A stretch of 64,000 nucleotides of DNA from Zoroaster sp. YZ-2022 (lineage: Eukaryota; Echinodermata; Asteroidea; Forcipulatida; Zoroasteridae). Each line of letters starts with the position of its first letter. The stretch's first letter is position 1. The notes beneath the pieces are model-generated. The model had not been told where the DNA came from, searched no databases, and saw only the letters and a program-made list of their open reading frames with translations. Where the stretch lies: the NCBI GenBank assembly GCA_029582265.1, contig CM055837.1, positions 16,032,369-16,096,368 on the forward strand, written 5' to 3'. A program made the position numbers and the translations under genes. Positions 43,742 to 55,130 of this stretch are shown one piece after another.

Positions 43742-43760
43742 AGGTTAGGGTTAGGGTTAG
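43742..43760 (+). repeat. Short interstitial telomere-like run
   Basis: AGGTTAGGGTTAGGGTTAG contains three TTAGGG-type units. Too short to indicate a telomere. Confidence 0.85.
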
Positions 43761-43884
43761 TAAGTGAAGGAAATGGAGTAAGCATAGCGATTGTGAAACA
43801 CGGGGAAAATGGGATGGAGAATTGGCGAGATAGAGATGCTAATATAGGCAGAGGGAAAACGGCACACTTAGGTGAGGACAGTCA

Positions 43885-44260
43885 CAAAGACAGACAGGTA
43901 CACAGTATATACATTCATATACAGACACATCTGAAGACAGACAAATACATAGGCTACAATGATATATTTAAATACTGAGATAATCAAGGACAGACATGGG
44001 CAGCCCTATCGAGGGAATATACAGAGAGACAACAAAATACTAAACAGACAGACAAAACAGACAAGCAACGATCATAAACCGACAGATACAAAGACAGGCT
44101 GAGATATACATAGACAGACACATTGACAGAAATAGATAGAGACACATAAATACCGACCACAGCCCGACAGATATAGAGACAGACATATTGACATAAATAA
44201 GTCACATACATATAATAGACAAACCCACATACATCGACCACTGACCAACAAGTGAAGCAT
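43885..44260. repeat. Degenerate GACA/GATA-rich repeat
   Basis: Recurring AGACAGACA, GACAGATA and ACATAGACAG phrases with no fixed longer unit. Minus frames of 85-104 codons with Cys/Val/Tyr/Ser repeats are its translation. Confidence 0.8.
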
Positions 44261-44480
44261 ACTGTCGCGTCTACACCTATTGCTCATCTCAATATGTTTC
44301 GAGTGCTTGAAAAGAAATGGCAATTCGAAATTAAAATTAAAACCTGCTGAAATACCCTTGAATAAAAATAAATAGCTTTGTGGCAAACAGAAAGATCTAG
44401 GGGGTAAAATATTGTCTGTTGGCCATCGAGGTGCTCATGGTTACGAAGCGGAGAAAAACAACCGACAATAGCTGGGAGCA

Positions 44481-44700
44481 ACCCAACGCCTTCTCCCTCC
44501 GAGGCGTCATGTCACCCGGCGGTCCCTCTCCGACTATTATGCCCCGTCATAGCCCAGAGGGCTCCACAATTTAATCAATTATAGACAAAACAAGCTTTGA
44601 GGCCGCTACTGACAGGGGGTGTATCCCATGTTTAGGAGAACTTGCCACCTGATATCTATCAAGCAATTTTCAATTTTATCGGGGGTGCTTAATGGACAAC
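44481..44700. promoter_or_regulatory. Repeat-poor GC-rich island
   Basis: Non-repetitive, CpG-richer stretch of about 220 bp between microsatellite-like and AT-rich flanks. Candidate regulatory element. Confidence 0.22.
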
Positions 44701-46368
44701 GACGGTTTTTTTTTTTTATCAGTGTAACAACACAGGAACTGTTTAAGGGACGGGAAGCCGGTGACTGCATTGTTATTTAATTCAATACCATAATTCCATA
44801 TTTTCTGCAGGAATCAGGAATTTAATACAAAAAATATAAATAAAAAATCTTAATTAATTAAGTCCTGCTATAAAATGTGATTTGATATTGGTTTTTTTGG
44901 CATACCTCTCAAACAATGTCATCTGTTTTGGCATGTAAAAATATCGAGCTAAAAATGGAAAATAATATGGCTTATCTCAAATGTCACTGCATTTTCATTC
45001 TTCAAAACATATCTTGTTTGCAGTCACGCTTACACCTTTTTGATACCCGATTTTTAATTTGATTTAGTGAGTTAATTAAAAGAAGAGAAATCCTCCAATT
45101 GTGTGTTCAGTTCAGCCTTATTGTAACCGAAGATATTGCCCCCGAACCTAGAATCACGATTGGTCTTATCTAGTTGCAATACACCTGGCAAAGTGTTTCA
45201 TAGTGAAGTGACCCTCAGCTAAAATAGTCCTGAGGCTCAGCTGGATACAGCCCAGTATAGTGTTACAGACAAAATCTACCAATTGAAGACGAAGATGATG
45301 ATCTTCTTGACTATAAAATGAATCTGATTTTGTTTCTTCATGATAAATTAAGTAAGTGTGTACGAGAGCGTTGCCAGAATCGGTTCACGGTTCCCGCGCG
45401 GGTCACTATCAGGTTCGGATCAGGGACCAAAGGTTCCTCCACTCTCAAACGCCCAGGTAAAAAATACGATACGGAGACAAAAAATCTCCAAGGGTCAGAC
45501 CCTTTTGGGATCAGCTTAACTATAACATTTCGTCAGGGCTTAATGGCCAGGGATTGTGGTCAAGTGTGTTATCATCAAGGATTACAACCTGTTTGCTGCC
45601 TTCGATGTTTTGAATAGTAGACTTGGATACCTGGGAATGCAGGTGTCACACCCTTTTTGGGGTCAGTCCGTTCCGGAAATGGGGTCAGAGATTTATGACC
45701 GGGGGATCCGGGTCAAACTGTGTCCTCCATTAACTTAGGATCCGTGACGTGACTTGGCTGTGCTGCGTTCAATGTCGCGAGTGCCATTTTATATCGAAGG
45801 TCAGTTCCGGGTCACGGACTTTGACCTGGATTCAACAGTCTGACCCGGTCATTGGTCTGGTACCTGGACGTTGTTTTAGGGGAAAGCGGTGCAGCGGAGG
45901 CAAATGCTATCCTTAAAGATCGCACCATTACACTTTCAATCTTTAAAGTTTTGTACTGTAGTATAGATTGAGACAAATTCCTTACAGCGCATGGCATCAC
46001 CGTGTGTGGCGTGTCAGAAATCTAGATTCATAATATCGAGTGATGTCCGTTCCATCTATACAACAAGGGGCATCTTCGTACAGACTATAGACCAACAATA
46101 TGATTACTCAAACCGTCAAATACGCATGCGCGTGTGGTTGTAATAATGGATTGCTTTACTGAATGGCTGGTGAGATGAAATTGCTCCAATCCGTAAATTG
46201 ATTAGCAATGGAGTTTTGCTCACGCTTCGCCATAAATGTGTTAATTCACTTAATTAGTCTTTATCAATACCCAGGTTTCATATTTTGTGAAATTACCTTT
46301 TTCTAAAATGCATTATAACCGCCTTTATTTTCCTTTATATTTTTGCTGAATGCCTCTGAGGCCATCAG
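44701..46368. other. Non-coding intronic sequence
   Basis: 45480-45860 holds repeated GGGTCAG and TGACCC phrases in both orientations, possibly an old MITE. The 99-codon frame at 45318-45617 is unrecognised. Confidence 0.35.
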
Positions 46369-46785
46369 AGATCCAAGAACGAAGTTACATCGACGTTATT
46401 TGAACATTTGTGCCGAAGTGGCATTTTCACCACCCTTATTTTTTTCCTGAACAATTATGACCGCCCACTCTTTCTAAACCATCACCTGTATTTCTTTGAT
46501 TAACTACGAAAGCCCTGTTCCTGAAAACATCAACAGTCCATGAGCGATGTTATACCGACGTCAATGGGAACTTTCCCCATTTAGTGCCGAAGTGGCATTT
46601 CCACCACCCTTATTTTTTCTGATAAATTATGACAGCCCTCTCCTCCAAAAACCATCACCTTTATTTCTTTGATTAACTACAAAAGCCCCGGTCCTGAAAA
46701 CATCAACAGTCCAAGAGCGATGTTATACTGACGTTAATTGGAACATTTTTTCATTTGTTCTGAAGTAGCAGTTCCACCTGTGTCC
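46369..46785. repeat. Tandem repeat with ~170-bp unit, about 2.4 copies
   Basis: AAGTGGCATTTTCACCACCC at about 46416 recurs as AAGTGGCATTTCCACCACCC 174 bp on, then partly as GAAGTAGCAGTTCCACC near 46762. Blocks TTTCTTTGATTAACTAC and CTGAAAACATCAACAGTCCA also repeat in step. Confidence 0.9.
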
Positions 46786-47040
46786 AGATCTCCTCTGACC
46801 TAGTCACCGTTACCCCACTCGTACCGCTATGGGTGCACCTGTAAGCGCACTGTTCCACTATTGTTTTAATCCGGGCAGGAGCGACTATCAGTTGTTGACA
46901 TAAGTATTCGGAGCCCGTCATAATGATTAAACTGTGGGATGCTAATTTTACACTCCTCAATGTTATGAACCATTGGAGTTTGTCAAATGTGCAGTTTGAA
47001 ATGGCAACACCTGAGTCCAACTTTGATGTTTTAGGAGTGC
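46786..47040. other. Non-coding spacer
   Basis: Nothing recognised. Confidence 0.4.
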
Positions 47041-47395
47041 AAATATGATTAAACACTGCTGTGATAACGTATTGGTTGTGTTTTGAAAGTTATTGGTATT
47101 TGTTCATTTTGTCTTTCACAATTTTAGTTTTAGTTTTAGTTTTCTTATGGTCACTTAGCATATATTGTAGCAATAATTGTTATCTTTATAATGTAGTAAC
47201 CAGAGGCTGGGGATCTTACCTGAGAGTGTATGTGCTGGTAACCTCTCCACTCTTTTATTTCTCTTTTGTTGTATTTTTTCATGGGCTCTTTTGTACATTG
47301 TTGTAATTTTAACCTTTTTATTGTTTCCAGTTGTAAAGCGCTATGTGGCTCTTGCATAAGGCGCTACATAAATTCAATATTATTATTATTACAAT
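47041..47395 (+). mobile_element. Possible LINE or SINE 3' end
   Basis: TTGTAAAGCGCTATGTGGCT followed by AAGGCGCTACATAAATTC and (ATT)n is the type of 3' terminus seen in tRNA-derived SINEs and their partner LINEs. The preceding 250 bp is T-rich and could be a LINE 3' UTR. No reverse-transcriptase motif is present. Confidence 0.45.
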
Positions 47396-47439
47396 GGCCT
47401 TGTGCATTTTACATGTATTGTACCCCGTCGATAACATGT

Positions 47440-47640
47440 CTGTAAATGCATCCATAATTAATAAGAATGAAAAGAGATTTACAGCAATCAACCTGTGATA
47501 GTTTCAATTTATTCCACGCTGTCGTTACCGAGAAATTAGCTTAAAATGAATTTAGATTGTATGCATTCTAATGTGGGAAATGAACTACGGCTGATTCATT
47601 TCTAATGTGTAATACATTTCACATTCTCTGATTTAAAAAA
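47440..47640 (+). mobile_element. Sat81 element, array-less copy
   Basis: TGTAAATGCATCCATAATTA leads, then AATCAACCTGTGATAGTTTC and a core variant (CGTTACCGAGAAATTAGC), then GCATTCTAATGTGGG. Confidence 0.68.
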
Positions 47641-47710
47641 GAACAGCATGTCAGACGGAATAATTTCTCATGATTTTTGGTCTCATCACAAACTTCACAT
47701 TATGTAAGTT

Positions 47711-47927
47711 TTAAAGGGACAATAATTATCGTCACGATCAACAGTGCATGGATTGGAGTGCTAGTTTTAGTGAGTGAAAATAATATCCCATATAATAAGG
47801 TTATGTTACCGTTGCTGCTGCATAAATGAGCCAGTAATTGTCAGTCACCGTGTTCATCTTAAACTAGAACGCCGATTCCATGCCATATTGAAAGTCTGCT
47901 CTGATCATGACGATATTGCACCTTTAA
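47711..47927 (+). mobile_element. TTAA-flanked MITE, copy 3 (complete)
   Basis: 209-bp element (47715-47923) between TTAA repeats, ends AGGGACAATAATTATCGTCA and complement of AGGTGCAATATCGTCATGAT. Interior aligns with the 32148 copy (ACCGTTGCTGCTGCATAAAT). Confidence 0.85.
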
Positions 47928-48330
47928 GATTATTTATCAGTAATTTTGTAACAGGGCAATTATCCAAGGTGTACACTCCTTTTGTAATAAAGTTAATGAA
48001 AGTATGAGCTTATTAAACTTGCTTGCTGACCAAAAGAACAAGCATAAATGCAAGTAATTGTTATAAGGGGCATTTTTTTCGACCATAACCGAGTCTCTCT
48101 CAAAGGCATAATGAGATGAACATTAATATATACAGTACACTCATTGAAACGTACACAGCAAATCAAGAATTAGTCTGTGTTTTAACAAAACACAGACGTT
48201 TATTAAAATTATTTTGGGGGAATTCGCCATACTTATAAAATTATGATAATTTAGTCCTATTACTAATTTTACTTATTGAATCTATGAAAATGCTTTGAGA
48301 AATTTCTGAGTAATAATGAATTAATCCACT
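47928..48330. other. AT-rich spacer
   Basis: CTGTGTTTTAACAAAACACAG near 48174-48194 forms a short perfect hairpin (8-bp arms or longer). Otherwise nothing recognised. Confidence 0.45.
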
Positions 48331-48870
48331 TATTCTATTTTGTCCCGAACCGTACGATTCAGGGATCGGTAGGATATAAAACGGTACATAGGCCGTGTCC
48401 GGGAGCGAATGTTGCGGTGGATCCGATGCTCTGTGCCCGGGGCTCCCTCCGTCTTCCCCTCGCTTCTTATTTTTCTCCTCCTTCATTGAAAGCCTTTCTC
48501 GCGTCCAGACACAATCCCTCGCCATTTACCTCTCCCATTCTCCGCTTGTCCCTTTTTTCTTCTTCCTCCACACAAAGAGCCCCAATCGATTAGCACACAT
48601 TTAAAAAGACCGACGAATTGCCACCTCGGCTCGGGCAAATGATTTCGCCGGCTCCTCGCCGCGTTTCGCGCCCGGCGATGGACAATATATTCCGGAATCA
48701 AATTGTGGTGAAATCTGATACCCTTGTCCGCGGCGAGACCGTTTTGTACAGGATAAGATATTACAATGCTCCATTGCAATGTGCAAGAAGGAATTATTCT
48801 CAATAGCCGAAATGGTTCTATGCGGAGCTTTGAGGGGGATAAACTAAGGGAAAAATACGATTGCAAATTG
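48331..48870. promoter_or_regulatory. GC/CpG-rich island with overlapping ORFs
   Basis: About 540 bp, CpG-dense at 48620-48750, with no repeat match. Minus frame 48483-48866 (127 codons) and shorter frames overlap in other phases; none recognised. Contains the C/EBP-like palindrome ATTGCAAT near 48774. Candidate regulatory region or unrecognised exon. Confidence 0.27.
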
Positions 48871-49071
48871 ATTAAATAGAGGATTAGCCCTGACTACATG
48901 GCGGACCATGAATAGCTGACACACGCCCCAGACGAGCATATGTTTCATTATGCAAAGTGTAACAGATTCGATGGAAATAGGGTCAGAAAGTCAAAGACCA
49001 AAAGCGGGAGAAATTCACTAATTGAGTGGATCAATTCCATTATTTTTGGCGGGAAGTCGGAGAGGGATTTA

Positions 49072-49365
49072 AAGGGAAGGATCAGCATTAACAACACTGC
49101 TTCTATGAGTATGTTTACTCCCTCTGAATATATTACACAACCAACCTGTCAAAGTTTCAGCTTATTACGTTCAGTCGTTAACGAGGAAAAAATAGTGAAA
49201 ATGCATTCTGGTGTTTCATATTCATTCTAAAGTGGAATTTAGGAAAGAGAAACTCTCATCTTTTCGAAATTCGAACTGGATATTATTCCACTTTTAGTGA
49301 CAGCACCTCATTAAACAATCTTCTTAAGGAAGATTGATACAATCATCGCTTTAACATCAAATAAG
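49072..49365 (+). mobile_element. Sat81 element with a single degenerate monomer
   Basis: Monomer remnant (AAGGGAAGGATCAGCATTAA to CTCCCTCTGAATATATTACA), then core (CAACCAACCTGTCAAAGTTT, CGTTAACGAGGAAAAAATAG) and a full tail (TAGGAAAGAGAAACTC, ACTGGATATTATTCC). Confidence 0.75.
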
Positions 49366-49532
49366 TTCCGTATTACAACCATTTCGACCATTTTGAATTA
49401 CCATTCCTCTATTTTACCTTTAATATTCGGAGCAGACGACAAAGAACAGGTCGAACACTGCCGCGCATGCGCTATTATCCATCCACAACAAAAAGTCCCA
49501 AGGCGCAGTCTGTTCTCCTCGTGTCTACAGTC

Positions 49533-49703
49533 CTTCCCGATAGCGATTTTTTTTCTTCTGCAAACAAGAATTGCCATCCCACAATATTTCAGCCAATCAC
49601 ATGGCACGTTATTTAAGATGACGAATATGTATAAGACATCTGATTGGCTGAAATATCGCGGGATGGCAATTCTTGTTTGCAGAAAAAAACTTGCTTCCCG
49701 ATA
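49533..49703. mobile_element. Foldback MITE with 44-bp arms
   Basis: Arms 49556-49599 and 49641-49684 are inverted copies, 42 of 44 bases matching, starting TTCTGCAAACAAGAATTGCC on each outer end and closing at AGCCAATCA. The 41-base centre is unrelated. CTTCCCGATA occurs on both sides (49533-49542, 49694-49703) and may be a target duplication, although the bases between it and the arms do not pair well. Confidence 0.8.
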
Positions 49704-49713
49704 TCAAGTTCAA

Positions 49714-49801
49714 GTCTAGATCCCTGACGTGTCATACACCCTATGTTGGTAAGATCCGTTATCAGCAATGGTTGCTTGTCTAGAACCTTGACGTGTAATA
49801 G
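49714..49801. repeat. Imperfect direct repeat GTCTAGA-CC-TGACGTGT
   Basis: GTCTAGATCCCTGACGTGTC at 49714 recurs as GTCTAGAACCTTGACGTGTA at 49778, 64 bp on. Confidence 0.7.
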
Positions 49802-50429
49802 GTTTTACACATATTTTTTGGATGATGTTCAAGAATACCTTAAAGTCTTTCCATTGCAGTGATATAATGGTTCAGCGCAGTCTATAAATAATGCGTTTCT
49901 TTGTGAACGCTTTATTAATTTAGAATAGACATAAACTGAATATTTGGTTTCTAAATTGATATGAAAACTTCGCGAAATCGCGAAATTGTTCCTGATATTG
50001 ACTGATGCAATGTACTGGATTATTATTATATGAATTTTGTGCAGATAAAATTCATACTAATGTGATTATCACTGAGATCTAATACCTAGGAAAATTATAT
50101 AATATAGAAAACCACAAGCAATGCAAGACTGAACAGGTAATATGGCATATGCTTATATTACTAGAAACACAAAACTAGTAACACATGTATACTTCAACAC
50201 TTGTATATGTAATGTGTATAGTAACTAGTTTATTCATACAGTCGTATGGGTAAAATGTAGAATATACAAAAGCTGTATTTGGGTTTTGGAATAACCAGTT
50301 TACTGTTTATCCCAGTTATTTTCAAAACAATTTTCAAAACAATATCAACCAACGAATAGCCTAAACACACGTAATCAATGCCACTCCCAAGTCGTTTCTT
50401 TTTGTGAGTTTTGGCCATAAGGCGAGCAC
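49802..50429. other. AT-rich spacer
   Basis: Nothing recognised. CTTCGCGAAATCGCGAAATTG near 49970 is a small palindromic phrase. Confidence 0.4.
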
Positions 50430-50860
50430 GTGACAACTTCGCTGTCATGTCAGTTGACTTCCCTGGTATGTTTTGTTTTTAGCTTTACCTCGCACAAGTT
50501 CAATTCCCGAACGGTCTTTCCCCCAAGACTTGTACCAACCAACTTTCACTTGCCGTCATACGCAACAGCACCCGCCGAGCTGACTTGCGGCAAAAAGAGC
50601 ACCTCCACGGGTCAGTACGTGCCCCGGACCCAGCCTCGTTCATTTCAGCCTACCGAGTGGTCTGGACTTCATGGTGTCTTATCAGCGGTTCATCGTGTCA
50701 GTGTCAATTCCTCTCAGCTGCCTGGGTCTTCAGTTGAAACCCACTCGTGTTTGTCACGAAGATGACAGTTGTCTTACAAGATCACGGCCAGCACACTTGG
50801 TCAAGGATCCCGGTAGCCCTAAGACGATTACAGCCCTAGCGACAATATTGGGTTAGAATG
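50430..50860. other. GC-richer stretch with unassigned plus-strand ORF
   Basis: Plus frame 50430-50765 reads 111 codons. A pyrimidine-rich TGTTTTGTTTTTAG just before CTTTACC (near 50482) resembles a 3' splice site, and the frame stays open for about 280 bases after it. The product (motif CGKKSTSTGQYVPRTQP) matches nothing I recognise and is not a SIM PAS domain. Confidence 0.18.
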
Positions 50861-51098
50861 AAAGCAAAGTCCTGATATAATAGCATTTTGGACAATGTTC
50901 AGTGAAATATTTTGTTAAATAACAACATGCATATTCTATGCAGACTACTTCTCCAGGATGTAGTCGGACCAGTGGGAGCGATACCTCTATAAACTTTACA
51001 TATAGCATCAAAGGGTAATTAATAAATAGTTCATGCCCTTAAAACAGATTGGTGCAGGGACATGCGCGTATATTAATGACAATGTGACATAGAGCTGA

Positions 51099-51215
51099 GA
51101 CCGTGTCCAAAATGACGGCATTGGCTACGGCTATGGCTAGTTCACGGTATCTTCCTATACTTCAGCATTGCCGCTGCAGCCAATAGCCATAGCCGTACCC
51201 AAAAATGCTACATAC
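51099..51215. mobile_element. MITE with GGCTACGGCTATGGCTA inverted ends
   Basis: CATTGGCTACGGCTATGGCT on the left is mirrored by AGCCAATAGCCATAGCCGTA on the right, with GTGTCCAAAATGACG as outer left sequence. The inverted phrase is perfect over 14 bp (TACGGCTATGGCTA). Confidence 0.6.
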
Positions 51216-52105
51216 ATATAGACAACAGACAATATAACATCACAATCATCTTTGTCAGATTTCCTGTATACGCATGTACGATTACAGTGTTATTTTTCAA
51301 CACTTCAAAGGGCCAGCCTATTTTCCTGCCAGCCTCCGTTTGGTCTCATTGATTTGTAATTGTATAGGAAGAAAATAAAAATGGAAGCACTGAGATATAG
51401 GTCTATGATATGCAAGGATTTCAAAGTGGAGTTTCTGACGTTAAAGCTCCCACCGTCTCCGAGACAGCTATGTCACAGGTCACAATTACGAATGGTAATT
51501 AGAAACCTCTGATCGCATAGTTCAAATGTCAGTGACCGCGGACCGGAGGGCTGCAGTTCCAAACAGTTTAAAACTAGCGTGATGTCAATTTTCATAGTCA
51601 GGTGATGGCGTCAATTTTAATTAAGAATTTGAGTTGCAGATTCAGCAGGTGTTTTATCTTAAAACAAGGCCAATTATGACGAATAGGAGTGAACAACTAA
51701 ATGACCCATTACCATAACAGCAGCTGAGATTATTGTACTTGCCGTTGATGCGAGCTGACATTTGGCAAGTGGTAATAAAAATAGTTGTTTCCGAAAGACA
51801 TTAAGCGGTATTGGTCAAAGTAAGCCCTTTCATTTGAATTATGTCTGGTAAACTGACTCAGTTCAATGGCAAGTGCATATTTTAATTCAAATCCCCCCGA
51901 CTTTCCACACTTTCGCTTTGAAGCCATGAGATTTGGGGCTGGGGTTACCATGCGAAAGCTCGTCCCGAATCACGAGCTACATCAACATTGTGTAAAGTCT
52001 GGAAATTCAAATTTTAATATGCACTTGCCATTGACTTTGCCCAGACGTGTGTGGATCAATTGAGCGGAAATTTCACATGTTGATTTCTAATCATTTAACT
52101 TGATC
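51216..52105. other. Non-coding intronic sequence
   Basis: TTCAATGGCAAGTGCATATTTTAATT near 51862 and its inverted counterpart ending GCACTTGCCATTGA near 52035 form an imperfect inverted pair about 150 bp apart, possibly another small MITE. No gene recognised. Confidence 0.4.
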
Positions 52106-52745
52106 TTCATTAAAGGTACGGTACATCACTGGTAAAATAGTATAGTATACCAATAGTATAGTATACCAATAGTATAGTATACCAATAGTATAGTATACCA
52201 ATAGTATCGTATACCAATAGTATAGTATACCAATAGTATAGTATACCAATAGTATAGTATACCAATAGTATAGTATACCAATAGTATAGTATACCAATAG
52301 TATAGTATACCAATAGTATAGTATACCAATAGTATAGTATACCAATAGTATCGTATACCAATAGTATCGTATACCAATAGTATAGTATACCAATAGTATA
52401 GTATACCAATAGTATCGTATACCAATAGTATCGTATACCAATAGTATCGTATACCAATAGTATCGTATACCAATAGCATACCAATAGTATAGTATACCAA
52501 TAGTATAGTGTACCGCAACTCATGCTTAGTCTCTTTGAATCAAGATATACATTATACAACCAACCCTGTGAAAGTTCACGAGAAGATACTAAATTTTTGT
52601 TTTCATTATTTATGAAAGAGTACCTTTTCCTCAATTGCAACGGGAATTTATTTCATAGTTTTTCAAAATTACAGCACTCAGAGTTTCAGACATTATTTCT
52701 GGTAGGGAGGTTTAAAACTGTTGTCGGCTGTACACTAAGTAAGCT
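52106..52745 (+). mobile_element. Sat81 element whose array slot holds a 16-bp repeat
   Basis: The monomer start (TTAAAGGTACGGTACATCAC, then TGG) is interrupted by a 16-bp array. After it the monomer resumes (CATGCTTAGTCTCTTTGAAT, then CAAGATATACATT) and runs into the core (ACAACCAACCCTGTGAAAG). The tail continues with CAGACATTATTTCTGG. The microsatellite therefore arose inside an 81-bp monomer. Confidence 0.8.
52137..52514. repeat. 16-bp tandem repeat (ATAGTATAGTATACCA)n
   Basis: About 23 units, with a variant ATAGTATCGTATACCA concentrated in the right half and one unit cut to 10 bp. A 16-bp period gives three overlapping minus-strand Tyr/Leu/Ile/Thr frames (116-176 codons), all artefacts. 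Confidence 0.96.
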
Positions 52746-52954
52746 TACTATTCATTTTTTAAATATTTTATTTTAGAATTTCCAATTCTATATCTTACCT
52801 TTAATGCACATAGGCCCTAATACTGTACAAACAGGAGATTTAAACCAACAATTCAGGTCTTTTACATTTATGTTATTCATTTTTGTTCATAACATTTAAT
52901 ATATGTTTCTCATTTATTGTTCACATTGATATACTAAGAATGAAATATGGACTT
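52746..52954. other. AT-rich spacer
   Basis: Nothing recognised. Confidence 0.4.
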
Positions 52955-53130
52955 CTTTCGTCCATATTTATGGTTGGTAGCAGTAATTTCCTCGCCTTTG
53001 ACCTCTGTTGACCCGGGATCGAACCCCACTTCGGAACTGAGATGGATTGGGTTTTCCGTCTCTACCTGATGATGTGGGTTTTCTTCTCGAATATCTGTCT
53101 CGAATATCTGTCCCCGTCTTATCTTCACAG
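52955..53130 (+). mobile_element. tRNA-like SINE, family 2, plus copy
   Basis: GACCCGGGATCGAACCCCAC (B-box-like) followed by GATGGATTGGGTTTTCCGTC and GATGTGGGTTTTCTTC; same order as the 5257 and 40565 copies. CTCGAATATCTGTC is repeated twice at its 3' end. Confidence 0.6.
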
Positions 53131-54799
53131 GTTTAATTCTAGGCTACAGTCCTTGGTTTCATTACTAGAAAGATATATAGGCTATTAATGATATAAATAA
53201 ATGTAAAAGTTGTCCCCATATAATTATATTTTTGAGACAATAATACGAGATTTTTGGCACTATCATAAATCTTTTTAGTAAATTCAGTGGATTTGCAGGA
53301 TGTCGTAGACAAATCCGTTGCTGTCATTGTGTTATCGCGCTGATGGAACCTAATAGTACTATCCAAACTATACGACGTGTATTTGCCATAATCCACAAAC
53401 CCATATCTTTACACTTGACATCACACGTCATACAAGATCACATCACAACATGAACTACTGGGATTTATGAAATTATCTTCTTATCCGTGGACCATGGCCC
53501 ACGGGGCTGCCCTCCGTCCACAGCGACACATTCACCGATTCAATCATGGGGATTCACGGTGAAAAAAATTATTTGCCGGAAAAGAAATTTTAAAATTGAT
53601 AATAAAAAAAAAATTCAAGCAAATGAAAAGCGTTAAGGCGGGAACGACGAAATGAAGTGTTTTATTTTGTTGTTCATATTTTGGTTTCGCCTGCGGGATT
53701 TTTGGGAAAGGGATTATGGGTTCTTGGTTTAATGGGCCTTAGAGGTACGACACATGACTCGGTGCGGTATGTGTGTCGCCGTAGTCTGGTCTATAGGCTA
53801 AAATTGGCTAAGACCAACAGACTAGGAGCGCGATCCATATACACACTTTATTTCAAAATTTGATCAACTTGAGTTCGACCGGTTCGCGGCGCTTGAAGCG
53901 GGCCGGCCTTAATCACGAAAAGTAAATAATTGTGCAAATATTGGATGAAATTTTCATCAAAATGTAACAAATGGGTCCGTGGGGATCTTAGTGGTTATAT
54001 GTACATGCGGATTTAGAAGTGGGTGATTTCTATTTTAATTCGTATTGTGTAATCGCAAAGACTTGGTTTCCTGGCAACCAGTCTATGTACAGCTTTTGCT
54101 GTATTACAAAATAACTATACGTGGTTTTGTCATTTTGTTCAAGTTAATAACGTCAGCGTTGTCGGCCTTTTTGTAATGAATGTCACAAAATGTTACCAGA
54201 CACAGCAAACCTTTGCTTTGTTCGGCAATATTCAACGTCATATACAGGATTGTATTTAGCGAATTATAAAAAAAAATTCAAATTGTAACATAATGATGAC
54301 TAGAATTGATTGTGTCTGAAGTGTGGTAATATTTGAAAAAGTTAGATACTGTCCTGTTCGTATTTAGGAAATAATTTTTGTACTTTCACCATGATAATTC
54401 GAAAATGTTAAACATGTGATTGCCTTGGTAGTGATGTTCTATCTTGTGGACAGGAGTGTTAACGCAATGACGTAGGCAGATTTCGTGTTCTTCATTCAAA
54501 TCACCTCTTAGCCTGCAGCGCCCTCTCTTGGCCATATTCTTAAAGATTACTCAATAGAGGCACCATTTAGAGCCGAAGCAATGACGTCACGTTAACAAAA
54601 TCACCTGATAAGAGAACAACCAAAATACTTTCACATTCAAGATCAAACGTAACCACAACGCTACTTTAACTTTGGAGTGCCAAAGTAATGACGTCAGGTT
54701 TGATGAAATCGCTAAACCATTTTGTTAAGATGCATCATAAAACACCAACAAAACAAAGATTGTTAAGAACCAGCCGCAACCGTGCCATGGTAATGTGTC
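53131..54799. other. Non-coding intronic sequence
   Basis: No repeat family assigned. 53460-53560 and 53640-53920 are slightly GC-richer. No gene recognised. Confidence 0.35.
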
Positions 54800-54935
54800 A
54801 TCAGATATTGGTACCACAATGGTCTCTAGTGAGCAGAAGGTCGTGGGTTCGAATCCCGCCCGAGTCGCCTGTGTAGTTTTTTCACAGACACTCGGAAAGC
54901 ACTGAGTATACAGTGCTATACATACGTCGGTGTAG
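54800..54935 (+). mobile_element. tRNA-derived SINE fragment
   Basis: GTCGTGGGTTCGAATCCCGC is an intact B box region, preceded by an AGTGAGCAGAAG-type variable region and followed by CACTCGGAAAGCACTGAGTA. No matching A box or tail. Confidence 0.55.
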
Positions 54936-55130
54936 GGCAAAATTAAATCAATTGGTCTCCAGTACGTTTACATTATGCTAATCATAGTTATGACCGACTT
55001 GGGTTTATAACCGACCATAACTAGTCCATAGCTGACCATATTTGTATATAATTATTAGCTCTGTTGTCACTTTTTGCAAATATTCATGATTCTTCAGATC
55101 GCATATTATTTACATCGTATTTACCTCGTA
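54936..55130. other. AT-rich spacer
   Basis: ATAACTAGTCCATAGCTGACC and ATAGTTATGACCGAC phrases give a small imperfect repeat. Nothing else. Confidence 0.35.

Noticed and set aside
43742..43760. Telomere or telomere-fusion site
   Set aside because: Only three TTAGGG units; expected by chance or from a microsatellite.
47061..47306. 81-codon hydrophobic ORF
   Set aside because: Translation of T-rich sequence just upstream of a LINE/SINE-type 3' end; composition explains the hydrophobicity.
50430..50765. Possible SIM PAS or C-terminal exon
   Set aside because: A splice-acceptor-like TTTTTAG precedes the open frame, but the peptide shows no PAS-A/PAS-B features.
52091..52640. Three overlapping 116-176 codon minus-strand ORFs
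   Set aside because: All are the three phases of the 16-bp tandem repeat.
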